Source: Casp-actino8 sp032118015
GTDB taxonomy: Bacteria; Actinomycetota; Acidimicrobiia; Acidimicrobiales; Ilumatobacteraceae
Assembly (NCBI GenBank): GCA_032118015.1
Contig: JAULYE010000174.1
Coordinates: 1 to 41,924, forward strand
Direction of reading: 5' to 3'
Length of the DNA: 41,924 bases
The notes below the pieces were generated by a model. The model ran no database searches. It was given only the letters and a program-made list of their open reading frames with translations, and was not told where the DNA came from. Below are positions 33,359-41,004 of the stretch, in pieces. The position numbers and the translations under genes are program-made. Every line of letters begins with the position of its first letter. The first letter of the stretch is position 1.

Positions 33359-33913
33359 TCAGCTTGCCTTTCCGGTTCTGGAAGGACGCACTCGCGCCTC
33401 CCTTTCGAGTTTGGGTAGCGCAACGCGACCCGTTCGCTGAAGTTCCACGATGCCATAGCCTCGCAGAAGTTCTTCGAAATCGTCGATCTTGTCGGGTCGC
33501 CCCTCGAGTGACACCGTGATCGCTTCGAGGCCAACCGCCAGGATTTTGCCCTCGAAAATATTGGTCAATTCGATGACCTGTCCGCGCTGTTCTGCTGGCA
33601 CGCGTACCGTGGCCATCAGCAGTTCACGTTCCACAGATCGGCGAGGATCGAGTTCGCTGATCTTCACCACATCGACGAGTTTGAACAGTTGTTTGACGAT
33701 TTGCTCGAGTGGCGACGATTCCACATCGACTGCAATCGTGATCCGGGACAGGTTCTCGTCTTCGGTGGGGGCCACAGCGAGGCTGAAGATGTTGTACCCG
33801 CGTCGCGCAAAGAGACCCGAGACGCGAGCCAGCACGCCGGGACGGTTCTGGACGAGAACCGACAAGATGTGATGCGAGACGGGAACGACAGGATTCGACA
33901 TCGGCATGCTCAT
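33359..33913 (-). CDS. ilvN: acetolactate synthase small subunit IlvN
   Basis: Regulatory subunit that activates IlvB and binds valine for feedback inhibition. The 184-residue protein opens with the ACT domain HHILSVLVQNRPGVLARVSGLFARRGYNI (14-42), contains the ATVRVPAEQRGQVIELTNIFEGK linker and a C-terminal DUF-type domain with GYGIVELQRTGRVAL. The start overlaps the ilvB stop by 4 bp (ATGA), ensuring coupled synthesis with the large subunit. Confidence 0.96.
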   Translation of the reverse strand: MSMPMSNPVVPVSHHILSVLVQNRPGVLARVSGLFARRGYNIFSLAVAPTEDENLSRITIAVDVESSPLEQIVKQLFKLVDVVKISELDPRRSVERELLMATVRVPAEQRGQVIELTNIFEGKILAVGLEAITVSLEGRPDKIDDFEELLRGYGIVELQRTGRVALPKLEREARVRPSRTGKAS

Positions 33914-35664
33914 TTCAGGAAATCTCGTCGTGAGTTCTGATCGGGGTGCAGCAGCAGATCGTCATTGCTGCATCCTGCCGGAACCATCGGGAAGACCTTC
34001 TCGCCCGCGTCGACGCGGAATTCGACCACGACCGAACGATCGTTGATCGAATTCGCCTTCTCGATTGCTGGCTGAACTTCTTCGGGGCTTTCGACGCGAA
34101 TGCCCACGCAGCCCATCGCCTCGGCCCACTTCACGAAATCGGGCAGTTCCGGCGAGAGATACACCTCGCTGTATCGCTCCTCGTAGAACATCTCCTGCCA
34201 CTGGCGGACCATTCCCAGGTACGAGTTGTTGAGAACTGCGACCTTGATCGGAATGCGCTCGACGCTCGCGGTGACCAACTCTTGAGCGGTCATCTGGAAG
34301 CAGCCATCTCCGTCCACGGCCCATACCGTTCGATCGGGTCGACCGACCTTGGCGCCGATCGCAGCAGGGATCGAAAAGCCCATGGTTCCGAGCCCACCGG
34401 AATTCACCCATGTATACGGCTCGGTGAAGTTCCAGTACTGCGACGACCACATCTGATGTTGACCGACGCCTGAGCACAGGATCGTGCCTTTCGGGGACAG
34501 GTCGCGCAGTTGCTCGAGGCAGTACTGCGGCTTGAGCGAATCGCCCGGGGCGCTCTCGGGGTAGTAGAGCGGAAACTGCTCACGCCACCCGCTGACTCGG
34601 CTCTTCCATGTCGAAATGTCCGCCTGCACCTCACCTGCAGCAAGCATGTCCTTGATCGCCTTGATGATCTCTTCGATCACCAAACGGCAGTCACCCACGA
34701 TCGGCACATCTGGTCGACGCACTTTGCCCTGTTCGGCAGGATCGATGTCGACGTGAATGATTTTGGCATCAGGCGCGAATGCTGACACCTTGCCCGTGAT
34801 GCGGTCGTCGAACCGAGCCCCGAGAGTGATCAGCAGGTCACTCTTTTGCATTGCGTTGACCGCGGTGGCATTGCCATGCATACCGGGCATACCCAAACAC
34901 AACGGATGGTCATCGGGGAATGCGCCGCGCGCCATCAACGTCGTCACAACGGGTGTATCGATCAGCTCGGCCAACTCGCGCAGCGCATCAGCCGCACGCG
35001 CTTTGAGGACTCCTCCTCCCACGTACAGAATCGGTTGACGGGCCTCGAGGATCAAGCGTGCCGCCTCCTTGATCATGCGCGGATGACCTTTGAGGGTGGG
35101 TCGATATCCCGGAAGACTGTCGAGCACTTCTTCGTCGGTGGGCCAATGCCACGTCATCAGGTTCTGGAGAACGTCTTTGGGGACATCCAAGAGCACCGGG
35201 CCGGGGCGCCCCGTCGTTGCGATGTGAAATGCCTGACGAACCATCAAGGGGATGTCGTCGCCCGACATGATCAGCTCGTTGTGCTTGGTGACACTGCGCG
35301 TGATGCCGACCGTGTCGCATTCCTGGAATGCATCGGTGCCGATTGCTGACGTGGATACCTGGCCGGTGATGCACACCATCGGAATCGAGTCCATGTAGGC
35401 ATCGCACAAGGGAGTCACCATGTTGGTCGCTGCCGGACCAGACGTCACCATGGCCACACCGGGACGACCCGTCACATGTGCGTACCCTTCGGCCATGTGG
35501 CCAGCGCCCTGTTCGTGACGCACGAGGATGTGGCGGATCGAACTGTCGAGGAGCGGATCGTATGCCGGCAGAATGCAGCCTCCGGGAAGGCCGAAAATCG
35601 TGTCGACCTGCTCCAACTCGAGGGCTCGGATCAGTGCCTGAGCTCCGGTGATCTTTTCTGTCAT
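33910..35664 (-). CDS. ilvB: acetolactate synthase large subunit IlvB
   Basis: TPP-, FAD- and Mg-dependent catalytic subunit that condenses pyruvate with pyruvate or 2-oxobutyrate. The 584-residue protein has the three TPP-enzyme domains: N-terminal GLPGGCILPAYD and catalytic E51 in VRHEQGAGHMAEGYA, a central FAD domain with TLMARGAFPDDHP and LGARFDDRITGKV, and a C-terminal TPP motif VDGDGCFQMTAQEL ending VLNNSYLGMVRQWQ. Expression is predicted to be controlled by the leader peptide and attenuator at 35741-35878. Confidence 0.97.
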   Translation of the reverse strand: MTEKITGAQALIRALELEQVDTIFGLPGGCILPAYDPLLDSSIRHILVRHEQGAGHMAEGYAHVTGRPGVAMVTSGPAATNMVTPLCDAYMDSIPMVCITGQVSTSAIGTDAFQECDTVGITRSVTKHNELIMSGDDIPLMVRQAFHIATTGRPGPVLLDVPKDVLQNLMTWHWPTDEEVLDSLPGYRPTLKGHPRMIKEAARLILEARQPILYVGGGVLKARAADALRELAELIDTPVVTTLMARGAFPDDHPLCLGMPGMHGNATAVNAMQKSDLLITLGARFDDRITGKVSAFAPDAKIIHVDIDPAEQGKVRRPDVPIVGDCRLVIEEIIKAIKDMLAAGEVQADISTWKSRVSGWREQFPLYYPESAPGDSLKPQYCLEQLRDLSPKGTILCSGVGQHQMWSSQYWNFTEPYTWVNSGGLGTMGFSIPAAIGAKVGRPDRTVWAVDGDGCFQMTAQELVTASVERIPIKVAVLNNSYLGMVRQWQEMFYEERYSEVYLSPELPDFVKWAEAMGCVGIRVESPEEVQPAIEKANSINDRSVVVEFRVDAGEKVFPMVPAGCSNDDLLLHPDQNSRRDFLK

Positions 35665-35740
35665 GAGTATCCCCTGTGGTGGTGCCTGTGAAGTCGGTAA
35701 CTATGCGTGAGTTGCTGGGCTGTCAGGCGACGGATCCCCG

Positions 35741-35772
35741 AAAACGAAATGGCCCCCCAACTTTGGGAGGCC
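35741..35772 (-). terminator. attenuator terminator ahead of ilvB
   Basis: On the minus strand an 8-bp stem GGCCTCCC/GGGGGGCC (one G-U pair) with loop AAAGTT is followed directly by ATTTCGTTTT. This is the only canonical stem plus T-rich tract in the window. It lies between the leader peptide and the ilvB start, as expected for transcriptional attenuation. Confidence 0.85.
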
Positions 35773-35778
35773 GCACGA

Positions 35779-35800
35779 CGCATTCGGAGACCCGAACGCG
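35779..35800 (-). promoter_or_regulatory. leader hairpin between ilv leader stop and terminator
   Basis: A 9-bp stem CGCGTTCGG/CCGAATGCG with a GTCT loop begins immediately after the leader peptide stop codon. It would form when ribosomes clear or fail to reach the leader end, and so could act as the protector or pause hairpin. A CTTTGG in the leader (35823-35828) can pair with CCAAAG in the terminator stem and loop (35761-35766), an alternative antiterminator pairing. Confidence 0.55.
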
Positions 35801-35878
35801 TCAGTTGAGTACTACGAGAACGCCAAAGGACGATCCAACCCGGGCCGAGGCCGAGGAGAGAGCATCTGAAACGATCAT
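35801..35878 (-). CDS. ilvBNC leader peptide
   Basis: A 25-codon reading frame starting ATG ATC GTT and ending with the run GTT CTC GTA GTA CTC AAC TGA, that is Val-Leu-Val-Val-Leu-Asn-stop. Clustered branched-chain codons just before a terminator hairpin are the hallmark of attenuation control: stalled ribosomes at low Val-tRNA or Leu-tRNA would prevent terminator formation. No Shine-Dalgarno at a proper distance is present; a promoter-like pair places the transcript start on its ATG, so the leader is probably translated from a leaderless RNA. Confidence 0.85.
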   Translation of the reverse strand: MIVSDALSSASARVGSSFGVLVVLN

Positions 35879-35885
35879 CCCTGAG

Positions 35886-35915
35886 ATTCTGCCAGGGTGC
35901 CAAGACCACTCACAA
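35886..35915 (-). promoter_or_regulatory. ilv operon promoter
   Basis: On the minus strand TTGTGA (35915-35910), an 18-nt spacer and CAGAAT (35891-35886) precede the leader peptide ATG by 7 nt. Both hexamers are imperfect but correctly spaced. It lies in the 83-bp gap after folD. Confidence 0.5.
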
Positions 35916-35961
35916 CCCGCACCCGAAGTTCGGCCACAGCCAGTTTCGTCGACGGATTCGT

Positions 35962-36897
35962 TCAAATCCGCACACCCTGCAATCGTGCAGCTGAAACCGT
36001 GTTCTCCAACAGACATGCAATGGTCATCGGACCGGTCCCACCTGGCATCGGAGTGATCGCCGAAGCGATCGATTGCACCGCCTGGAAGTCCACATCTCCC
36101 ACGATCCCAGCATCGGTACGCGAGATACCGACGTCTATGACCGCCGCCCCCGGCTTCACATGGTCAGCCGTGATCATTCCGGGTTGCCCAGCAGCAGCGA
36201 TCACGATGTCGGCCTCCCGACACACCTGTGCCAGATCCGAGGTTCGGCTGTGAGCAATGGTCACGGTCGCATCCACTCCCTTGCGGGCCAAGAGCAATGA
36301 CAGCGGTATTCCCACGAGCATTGAGCGTCCGATGACGACTGCCCGACGCCCACTGGTGACCACTCCATATCGCTCGAGCAGCCTCATGACGCCCAGCGGT
36401 GTGCAACCGACGAGACCGGGCAATCCGCGCACCAGGCGACCCATCGATGCCGTTGTCAGCCCGTCCACGTCTTTGTTCACCGGAATGAGATCGACAATGG
36501 CCTCTTCGTCATAACCGGGAGGAAGCGGACTCTGGACAAGGATCCCATGAACCGAAGGATCAGCTGCCAAGGCTCTCACCGTTGCCTCGACTGCGGCCTG
36601 TCCGACATCGGCGTCGAGAACCTCATTGCGGCTCACGAGTCCGGCCTTGGCTGCCTGGGCGTGCTTGTTGCGGACATATCTCTGGCTCGGGCCGTCATCA
36701 CCGACCAGAACTGTGGCGAGGCAGATGGACGGTGAGCCGGCAGCCTCGATCATCTGTGCCAGACCGGCCACGATCTCATCCCTCAGGCGATTGCCGTCCA
36801 TGATCGTTGCGCCGCCAGGCGTTCGCTGGAACCCATCAGAACCAGCGAAACTCGAGACCGGCTCACTCGCCGGCTCACTCGTCAGGTCACTTGTCAT
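35962..36897 (-). CDS. folD: methylenetetrahydrofolate dehydrogenase/cyclohydrolase FolD
   Basis: Bifunctional enzyme interconverting methylene-, methenyl- and formyl-tetrahydrofolate. The 311-residue protein has the catalytic YVRNK (Y74, K78), the VQSPLPPG block, DVDGLT, the VIGRSMLVGIPLSLLL NADP-binding region and PGGTGPMTIA at the end. The usual PCTPxG motif reads GCTPLG. About 25 extra residues precede the normal start region and include SEPASEPVS; a later ATG (36801) would give a conventional but slightly short N-terminus. ATG 36897 is preferred because TAGCAT lies 7 nt upstream. Divergent from inositol-3-phosphate synthase. Confidence 0.94.
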   Translation of the reverse strand: MTSDLTSEPASEPVSSFAGSDGFQRTPGGATIMDGNRLRDEIVAGLAQMIEAAGSPSICLATVLVGDDGPSQRYVRNKHAQAAKAGLVSRNEVLDADVGQAAVEATVRALAADPSVHGILVQSPLPPGYDEEAIVDLIPVNKDVDGLTTASMGRLVRGLPGLVGCTPLGVMRLLERYGVVTSGRRAVVIGRSMLVGIPLSLLLARKGVDATVTIAHSRTSDLAQVCREADIVIAAAGQPGMITADHVKPGAAVIDVGISRTDAGIVGDVDFQAVQSIASAITPMPGGTGPMTIACLLENTVSAARLQGVRI

Positions 36898-36904
36898 GGC
36901 AGAG

Positions 36905-36910
36905 ATGCTA
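36905..36910 (-). promoter_or_regulatory. -10 element for folD
   Basis: TAGCAT on the minus strand ends 7 nt before the folD ATG, so the message is expected to begin at or next to the start codon. This supports the long form of FolD. Confidence 0.5.
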
Positions 36911-36928
36911 CGGCGGGCTGCCAGCCCC

Positions 36929-36934
36929 TAGCCT
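36929..36934 (+). promoter_or_regulatory. -10 element for inositol-3-phosphate synthase
   Basis: TAGCCT on the plus strand ends 6 nt before the ATG at 36941, again predicting a leaderless transcript. The folD and synthase elements are 18 bp apart in a 43-bp divergent region. Confidence 0.5.
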
Positions 36935-36940
36935 GACTGC

Positions 36941-38269
36941 ATGACTCAACCCCCGACACCGTCCGTTGCTCCGGCGACCGGTCGCCTCGGAGTCCTGACA
37001 GTCGGACTCGGCGCCGTTGCCTCCACCCTCATCGCAGGCGTGGAACTCACCAAGAGGGGGTTGGGACTTCCCCTTGGCTCGCTCACTCAGATGGGCACCA
37101 TCCGCCTTGGCAAGCGCACCGAAGATCGCACTCCGCTGATCAAGGACTTCGTGCCCCTGACAGCACTCGAAGACATCGTCTGGGGGGCATGGGACGTGTT
37201 CCCAGATGATGCATATGTGGCCGCCAGCCGTGCTGGAGTTCTCGAAAGCGGCAAGCACATCGAGTCCATCAGCGATGCACTGCGCGAGATTCGACCGATG
37301 CAGGCTGCATTCGAGCGCAAGTACGCACGCAACCTCGATGGCGAGCACATCAAACCCACCACGTCGAAACGGGCAATGCTGAACTCGATCCGCGAGGACA
37401 TCAATCGCTTCAAAGAGGACAACAAGTGCGAGCGACTGGTGATGATCTGGTGTGCGAGCACCGAAATCTTCATTGAACCCGGCCCCGTCCACATGGACAT
37501 CGAGTCGTTCGAAAAAGGGATCGATGCCAATGACGAAACGATCGCACCGAGCCAGCTCTACGCCTACGCGGCTCTGCTCGAAGGCGTCCCCTTCAGCAAC
37601 GGCGCCCCGAACCTCTCCGTCGATGCACCAGTTCTTCGCCAGTACGCAACGGATCACAACGTTGCCATCAGTGGCAAGGACTTCAAGACCGGCCAGACCC
37701 TGATGAAGACCGTCCTGGCTCCGATGCTCAAGGCCCGCATGCTCGGGCTGCAGGGTTGGTACAGCACCAACATCCTGGGAAATCGCGACGGCGAAGTACT
37801 GGACGCTCCAGAGAACTTCAAGACCAAAGAAGAATCCAAGCTCGGAGTTCTCGAGGACATCTTGCAGCCCTCGAAGTACCCAGATCTCTACGGCAATGTC
37901 TTCCACAAGGTGTCGATCAACTATTACCCCCCTCGTGGCGATGCCAAGGAGGGATGGGACAACATCGACATCACGGGATGGCTCGGGTATCCGATGCAGA
38001 TCAAGGTCAACTTCTTGTGCCGCGACTCGATTCTCGCTGCCCCCTTGGCCCTCGACCTGATCCTCTTCAGCGATTTGGCGCAACGTGCCGGCATGGGAGG
38101 TATTCAGGAATGGCTCAGCTTCTATTACAAGAGCCCGCAGGTTGCACCCGGCCTCTACCCGGAGCACGACTTGTTCATTCAGTTGACGAAACTGAAGAAC
38201 ACTCTGCGCTGGATGATGGGCGAAGACGTGATCACACATCTCGGTCGCGACTACTACGAGGAGATCTGA
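36941..38269 (+). CDS. ino1: inositol-3-phosphate synthase, long form
   Basis: Converts glucose-6-phosphate to 1L-myo-inositol 1-phosphate, the precursor of phosphatidylinositol and mycothiol in actinobacteria. The 442-residue protein has an N-terminal Rossmann motif TVGLGAVASTLIAGVEL and the catalytic lysine region SGKDFKTGQTLMKTVLAPML, followed by GWYSTNILGNRDGEVL and NIDITGWLGYPMQIKVNFLCRDS. Its length is closer to the Bacteroidota-type enzymes than to the roughly 365-residue mycobacterial Ino1, with extra segments around 45-135 (KRTEDRTPLIKDFVPL and a charged helix). Leaderless start. Followed by a 73-bp gap with tandem repeats. Confidence 0.92.
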   Translation: MTQPPTPSVAPATGRLGVLTVGLGAVASTLIAGVELTKRGLGLPLGSLTQMGTIRLGKRTEDRTPLIKDFVPLTALEDIVWGAWDVFPDDAYVAASRAGVLESGKHIESISDALREIRPMQAAFERKYARNLDGEHIKPTTSKRAMLNSIREDINRFKEDNKCERLVMIWCASTEIFIEPGPVHMDIESFEKGIDANDETIAPSQLYAYAALLEGVPFSNGAPNLSVDAPVLRQYATDHNVAISGKDFKTGQTLMKTVLAPMLKARMLGLQGWYSTNILGNRDGEVLDAPENFKTKEESKLGVLEDILQPSKYPDLYGNVFHKVSINYYPPRGDAKEGWDNIDITGWLGYPMQIKVNFLCRDSILAAPLALDLILFSDLAQRAGMGGIQEWLSFYYKSPQVAPGLYPEHDLFIQLTKLKNTLRWMMGEDVITHLGRDYYEEI

Positions 38270-38280
38270 GTCCCGACAAA

Positions 38281-38328
38281 GGCCCCGGGCACAGACACGG
38301 CCCCGGGCACAGACACGGACACAGACAC
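38281..38328 (+). repeat. short GC-rich tandem repeat between ino1 and the oxidoreductase gene
   Basis: Two exact copies of the 18-mer GGCCCCGGGCACAGACAC (38281-38298 and 38299-38316) are followed by GGACACAGACAC (38317-38328), a shortened unit. It fills most of the 73-bp gap after ino1. Each 18-mer contains a CCCGGG palindrome. No terminator with a T tract is present. Confidence 0.9.
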
Positions 38329-38342
38329 GGACTCGAATCGAC

Positions 38343-40625
38343 GTGACGCTCAAACGCTGGAACCCCCGATCCTGGGTCAGTTTGGCCCCCAACGGGGTCG
38401 GTCACGTCAAGCCGAACCATCTTGCGGAGATGACCCGTGTCGCTGTCAACGTGCGGCGTCAGCCTCGACGAGCGTGGAAAATTCTGACGCAGGGCGTCTG
38501 TGACGGATGCGCACTCGGCGTTGCGGGTCTGCACGACTGGACCCTCGACGGCATCCACTTGTGCACGACCAGACTCAAACTCCTCGAACTGAATTGCGCC
38601 AAAGCGTTCGACCACTCCGAACTCCACGATGTCTCTCAACTCAAAGAGCGAACGGGAACCGAGTTGCGCGAGATGGGGCGCCTCGCATTTCCCATGCGAC
38701 GACGTCGCGGTGACAAAGGTTTCCGGAGAGTCTCCTGGGACGAGGCACTCGAAGCGATCGCCCAGGGGATGTCTCGAGCAGACCGCGAACGCATCGCTGT
38801 CTATCTGACGAGTCGAGGACTCACGAACGAGGTCTATTACAGCGCCGCCAAGGCGTTTCGAGCAATGGGAATCGCGAACATCGACTCTGCGGCGCGCACC
38901 TGCCACGCTCCCTCCACGATCGGTCTCAAGAGCACGATCGGTGTGGCTGCGAGCACGTGCAGTCTTCAAGACGTCCTCGAGACGGATCTGATCGTTCTCT
39001 GGGGAACCAACGTTGCGAACAATCAGCCGGTCTTCACGAAGTACCTCTACGAGGCCAAACGTAACGGGGCACGAGTTGTGGTGGTCAACCCCTACCTCGA
39101 GCCCGGTCTCGATCGCTATTGGGTGCCATCGAAGCCGGAGTCCTTCCTGTTCGGGACGAAGATCTGTGACCTGCACGTTCCCGTGCGTCCGGAAGGCGAC
39201 GTGGCTCTGTCCAACGCTCTCGTCAAGGTCCTCGCTGAAACGGGTCGTATCGACACCGACTTCATCGCCGCTCACACATCGGACTGGGATTCACTCGTCA
39301 CGTTCCTTGCGGGGCGATCACTCGATGAGTTGCTTGTCGAAGCAGGTATCGACCGACAGACATTCGATGCCTTCGTCGAGATGTACGCCCAGTCATCGAG
39401 CGCCATTTTCGTATGGAGTATGGGCATCACGCAGCATCGCCACGGTGTCGAAGGTGTCCAAGCCATCGTCAACACTGCCCTCGCTCGCGGCAACATCGGG
39501 CGCGACGGCACAGGCCTGATGCCGATTCGCGGTCATTCAGGTGTTCAAGGCGGAGCCGAAATGGGTGCGTATGCAACGGCACTTCCCGGTGGCGTGACGA
39601 TCGATGCCGACTCCGTACGCGCCATGTCCGAAACGTGGGGATTTCCAATTCCTGATACCCCAGGGATCACTGCTCCGGAGATGGTCCTGGCCGCAGAGAA
39701 CGGACTCCTCGACGTGATGTATCTCGATGGATCCAATCTGCTGGACATCATGCCTGACCCGGCTCGGGTTGCAAAGGCCCTGGAAAACGTGCCGTTACGA
39801 GTACATCAAGACGTGGTTCTCACGAGTCAGATGTTCGTCGAAGGTGACGACGTCATCTTGCTGCCTGCAGCGACCCGCTATGAACAAGAAGGTGGTGGCA
39901 CGAGCACCACGACGGAACGCCGAATTGCCTTCAGCCCCCAGATCGTGGATCCACCTGGTGAAGCTCGCAGTGAATGGCGGATCTTTGCTGACCTCGCCTG
40001 CCGAGTCGCTCCGGAACTCACCTGGGCTTTCGATTGGCCCGACAACCGTTCGTTGCGTACCGAAATCGCCCGAGTCGTACCCATGTATCAAGGCATCGAA
40101 GACCTTGAAAAGGTTCACGATGCCGTGCAATACGGAGGGCGACATCTGTGCGGCGATGGCAACTTCCCCACAGCGGATGGACGCGGTCACTTCACTGTTG
40201 TCGACGTATCTCCACCATCCTTGCCCCCGGAGCAGTTCCTTCTCAGCACCCGAAGAGGAAAGCAGTTCAATTCGATGGTCTTCGCCGAGATCGATCCTTT
40301 GACTGGCGCTCGTCGTGATGCTGTCTACATCGACACACTCGATGCAGAAGGTCTCGGAATCGCTGATGGCGACCGGATCAGATTGACGAGTGCCACTGGC
40401 ACGATGCTCGGCACCGCCCACCTCGTTCGCCTGGCCCGCTCTTCTGTGCAGGTCCATTGGCCCGAGGGCAACGTTCTCATCGATGCTGGTCTCAATGAGG
40501 ACGCCAGTCGAATCCCTGACTACAACGCGATCGTGACCATTGAGCGCGTCACCGATGCCGACAATGAAACTCGAACACGCTCATCATCACAGCACGCGCG
40601 AACCGAGGAGTCGACTCATGAGTGA
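38343..40625 (+). CDS. FdhF/YdeP-family molybdopterin oxidoreductase
   Basis: A 760-residue member of the formate-dehydrogenase-like FdhF/YdeP family. The N-terminal Fe-S cysteines are C53 and C56 in GVCDGCALG, C74 in IHLCTTRL and C85; the predicted molybdenum ligand is C187 in ARTCHAPSTIGLKSTIG, cysteine rather than selenocysteine. Later blocks WGTNVANNQPV, a LMPIRGHSGVQGG segment, RYEQEGGGTSTTTERR and the C-terminal molydopterin-binding LSTRRGKQFNSM follow. Family members have unclear substrates, so formate oxidation is not assumed. No export signal, so cytosolic. GTG start at 38343 matches the family N-terminus (KRWNPRSWVS). Overlaps the DUF3054 gene by 8 bp. Confidence 0.9.
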   Translation: MTLKRWNPRSWVSLAPNGVGHVKPNHLAEMTRVAVNVRRQPRRAWKILTQGVCDGCALGVAGLHDWTLDGIHLCTTRLKLLELNCAKAFDHSELHDVSQLKERTGTELREMGRLAFPMRRRRGDKGFRRVSWDEALEAIAQGMSRADRERIAVYLTSRGLTNEVYYSAAKAFRAMGIANIDSAARTCHAPSTIGLKSTIGVAASTCSLQDVLETDLIVLWGTNVANNQPVFTKYLYEAKRNGARVVVVNPYLEPGLDRYWVPSKPESFLFGTKICDLHVPVRPEGDVALSNALVKVLAETGRIDTDFIAAHTSDWDSLVTFLAGRSLDELLVEAGIDRQTFDAFVEMYAQSSSAIFVWSMGITQHRHGVEGVQAIVNTALARGNIGRDGTGLMPIRGHSGVQGGAEMGAYATALPGGVTIDADSVRAMSETWGFPIPDTPGITAPEMVLAAENGLLDVMYLDGSNLLDIMPDPARVAKALENVPLRVHQDVVLTSQMFVEGDDVILLPAATRYEQEGGGTSTTTERRIAFSPQIVDPPGEARSEWRIFADLACRVAPELTWAFDWPDNRSLRTEIARVVPMYQGIEDLEKVHDAVQYGGRHLCGDGNFPTADGRGHFTVVDVSPPSLPPEQFLLSTRRGKQFNSMVFAEIDPLTGARRDAVYIDTLDAEGLGIADGDRIRLTSATGTMLGTAHLVRLARSSVQVHWPEGNVLIDAGLNEDASRIPDYNAIVTIERVTDADNETRTRSSSQHARTEESTHE

Positions 40626-41004
40626 CAAGGCCATCAGAACCGCGCCGTCACGGCGCCAGATCGCATTCGCAATGGCTGTCGACTCGACAATCGTCATCGC
40701 ATTCATTGCGATTGGCCGACGCAACCACGATGAAGACGTGTCCTTGCCTGGTTTCGTGCGTTCAGTTGCACCATTCGTCATCGCTCTTGCTGTGTCGTGG
40801 CTCATCGCCCGGGCATGGCGCAATCCTTCGAGTAGGACCGCCGGAGCAGTCATCTGGATCGGTACCGTCTCTGTCGGCATGGCTCTCCGCCGATTCGTGT
40901 TCGACGATGGCACGGCCACGGCGTTCGTGATCGTGGCATCCGTCTTTCTCGGCGTGTTCATCAACGGGTGGCGAACCTACGCGCGATTCAGAGCAGATTC
41001 GTGA
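40618..41004 (+). CDS. DUF3054 family membrane protein
   Basis: A 128-residue protein with four predicted transmembrane helices (about residues 16-35, 49-66, 74-93 and 100-120) and short polar loops, matching the small actinobacterial DUF3054 family, of unknown role. The start ATG 40618 lies inside the end of the oxidoreductase gene, which has GAGGAG nine bases upstream, so translation is probably coupled. A frame back to 40540 would be an extension through the preceding gene. Its 3' end overlaps the convergent ilvD stop by 17 bp. Confidence 0.85.
   Translation: MSDKAIRTAPSRRQIAFAMAVDSTIVIAFIAIGRRNHDEDVSLPGFVRSVAPFVIALAVSWLIARAWRNPSSRTAGAVIWIGTVSVGMALRRFVFDDGTATAFVIVASVFLGVFINGWRTYARFRADS

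Noticed and set aside
38281..38328. A CRISPR-like repeat.
   Set aside because: Units are directly adjacent without spacers and only two full copies exist; no cas genes are present.
36908..38392. A 494-codon open frame on the minus strand opposite ino1.
   Set aside because: It is a stop-free antisense shadow of a real gene in GC-rich DNA, with repetitive His/Val/Asp-rich content and no recognisable domain; the plus-strand product is unmistakable.
38232..39275. A 347-codon minus-strand frame across the tandem repeat and the oxidoreductase gene, ending in a repeated CLCPGP peptide.
   Set aside because: Antisense shadow; the repeated peptide is simply the DNA minisatellite read in this frame.
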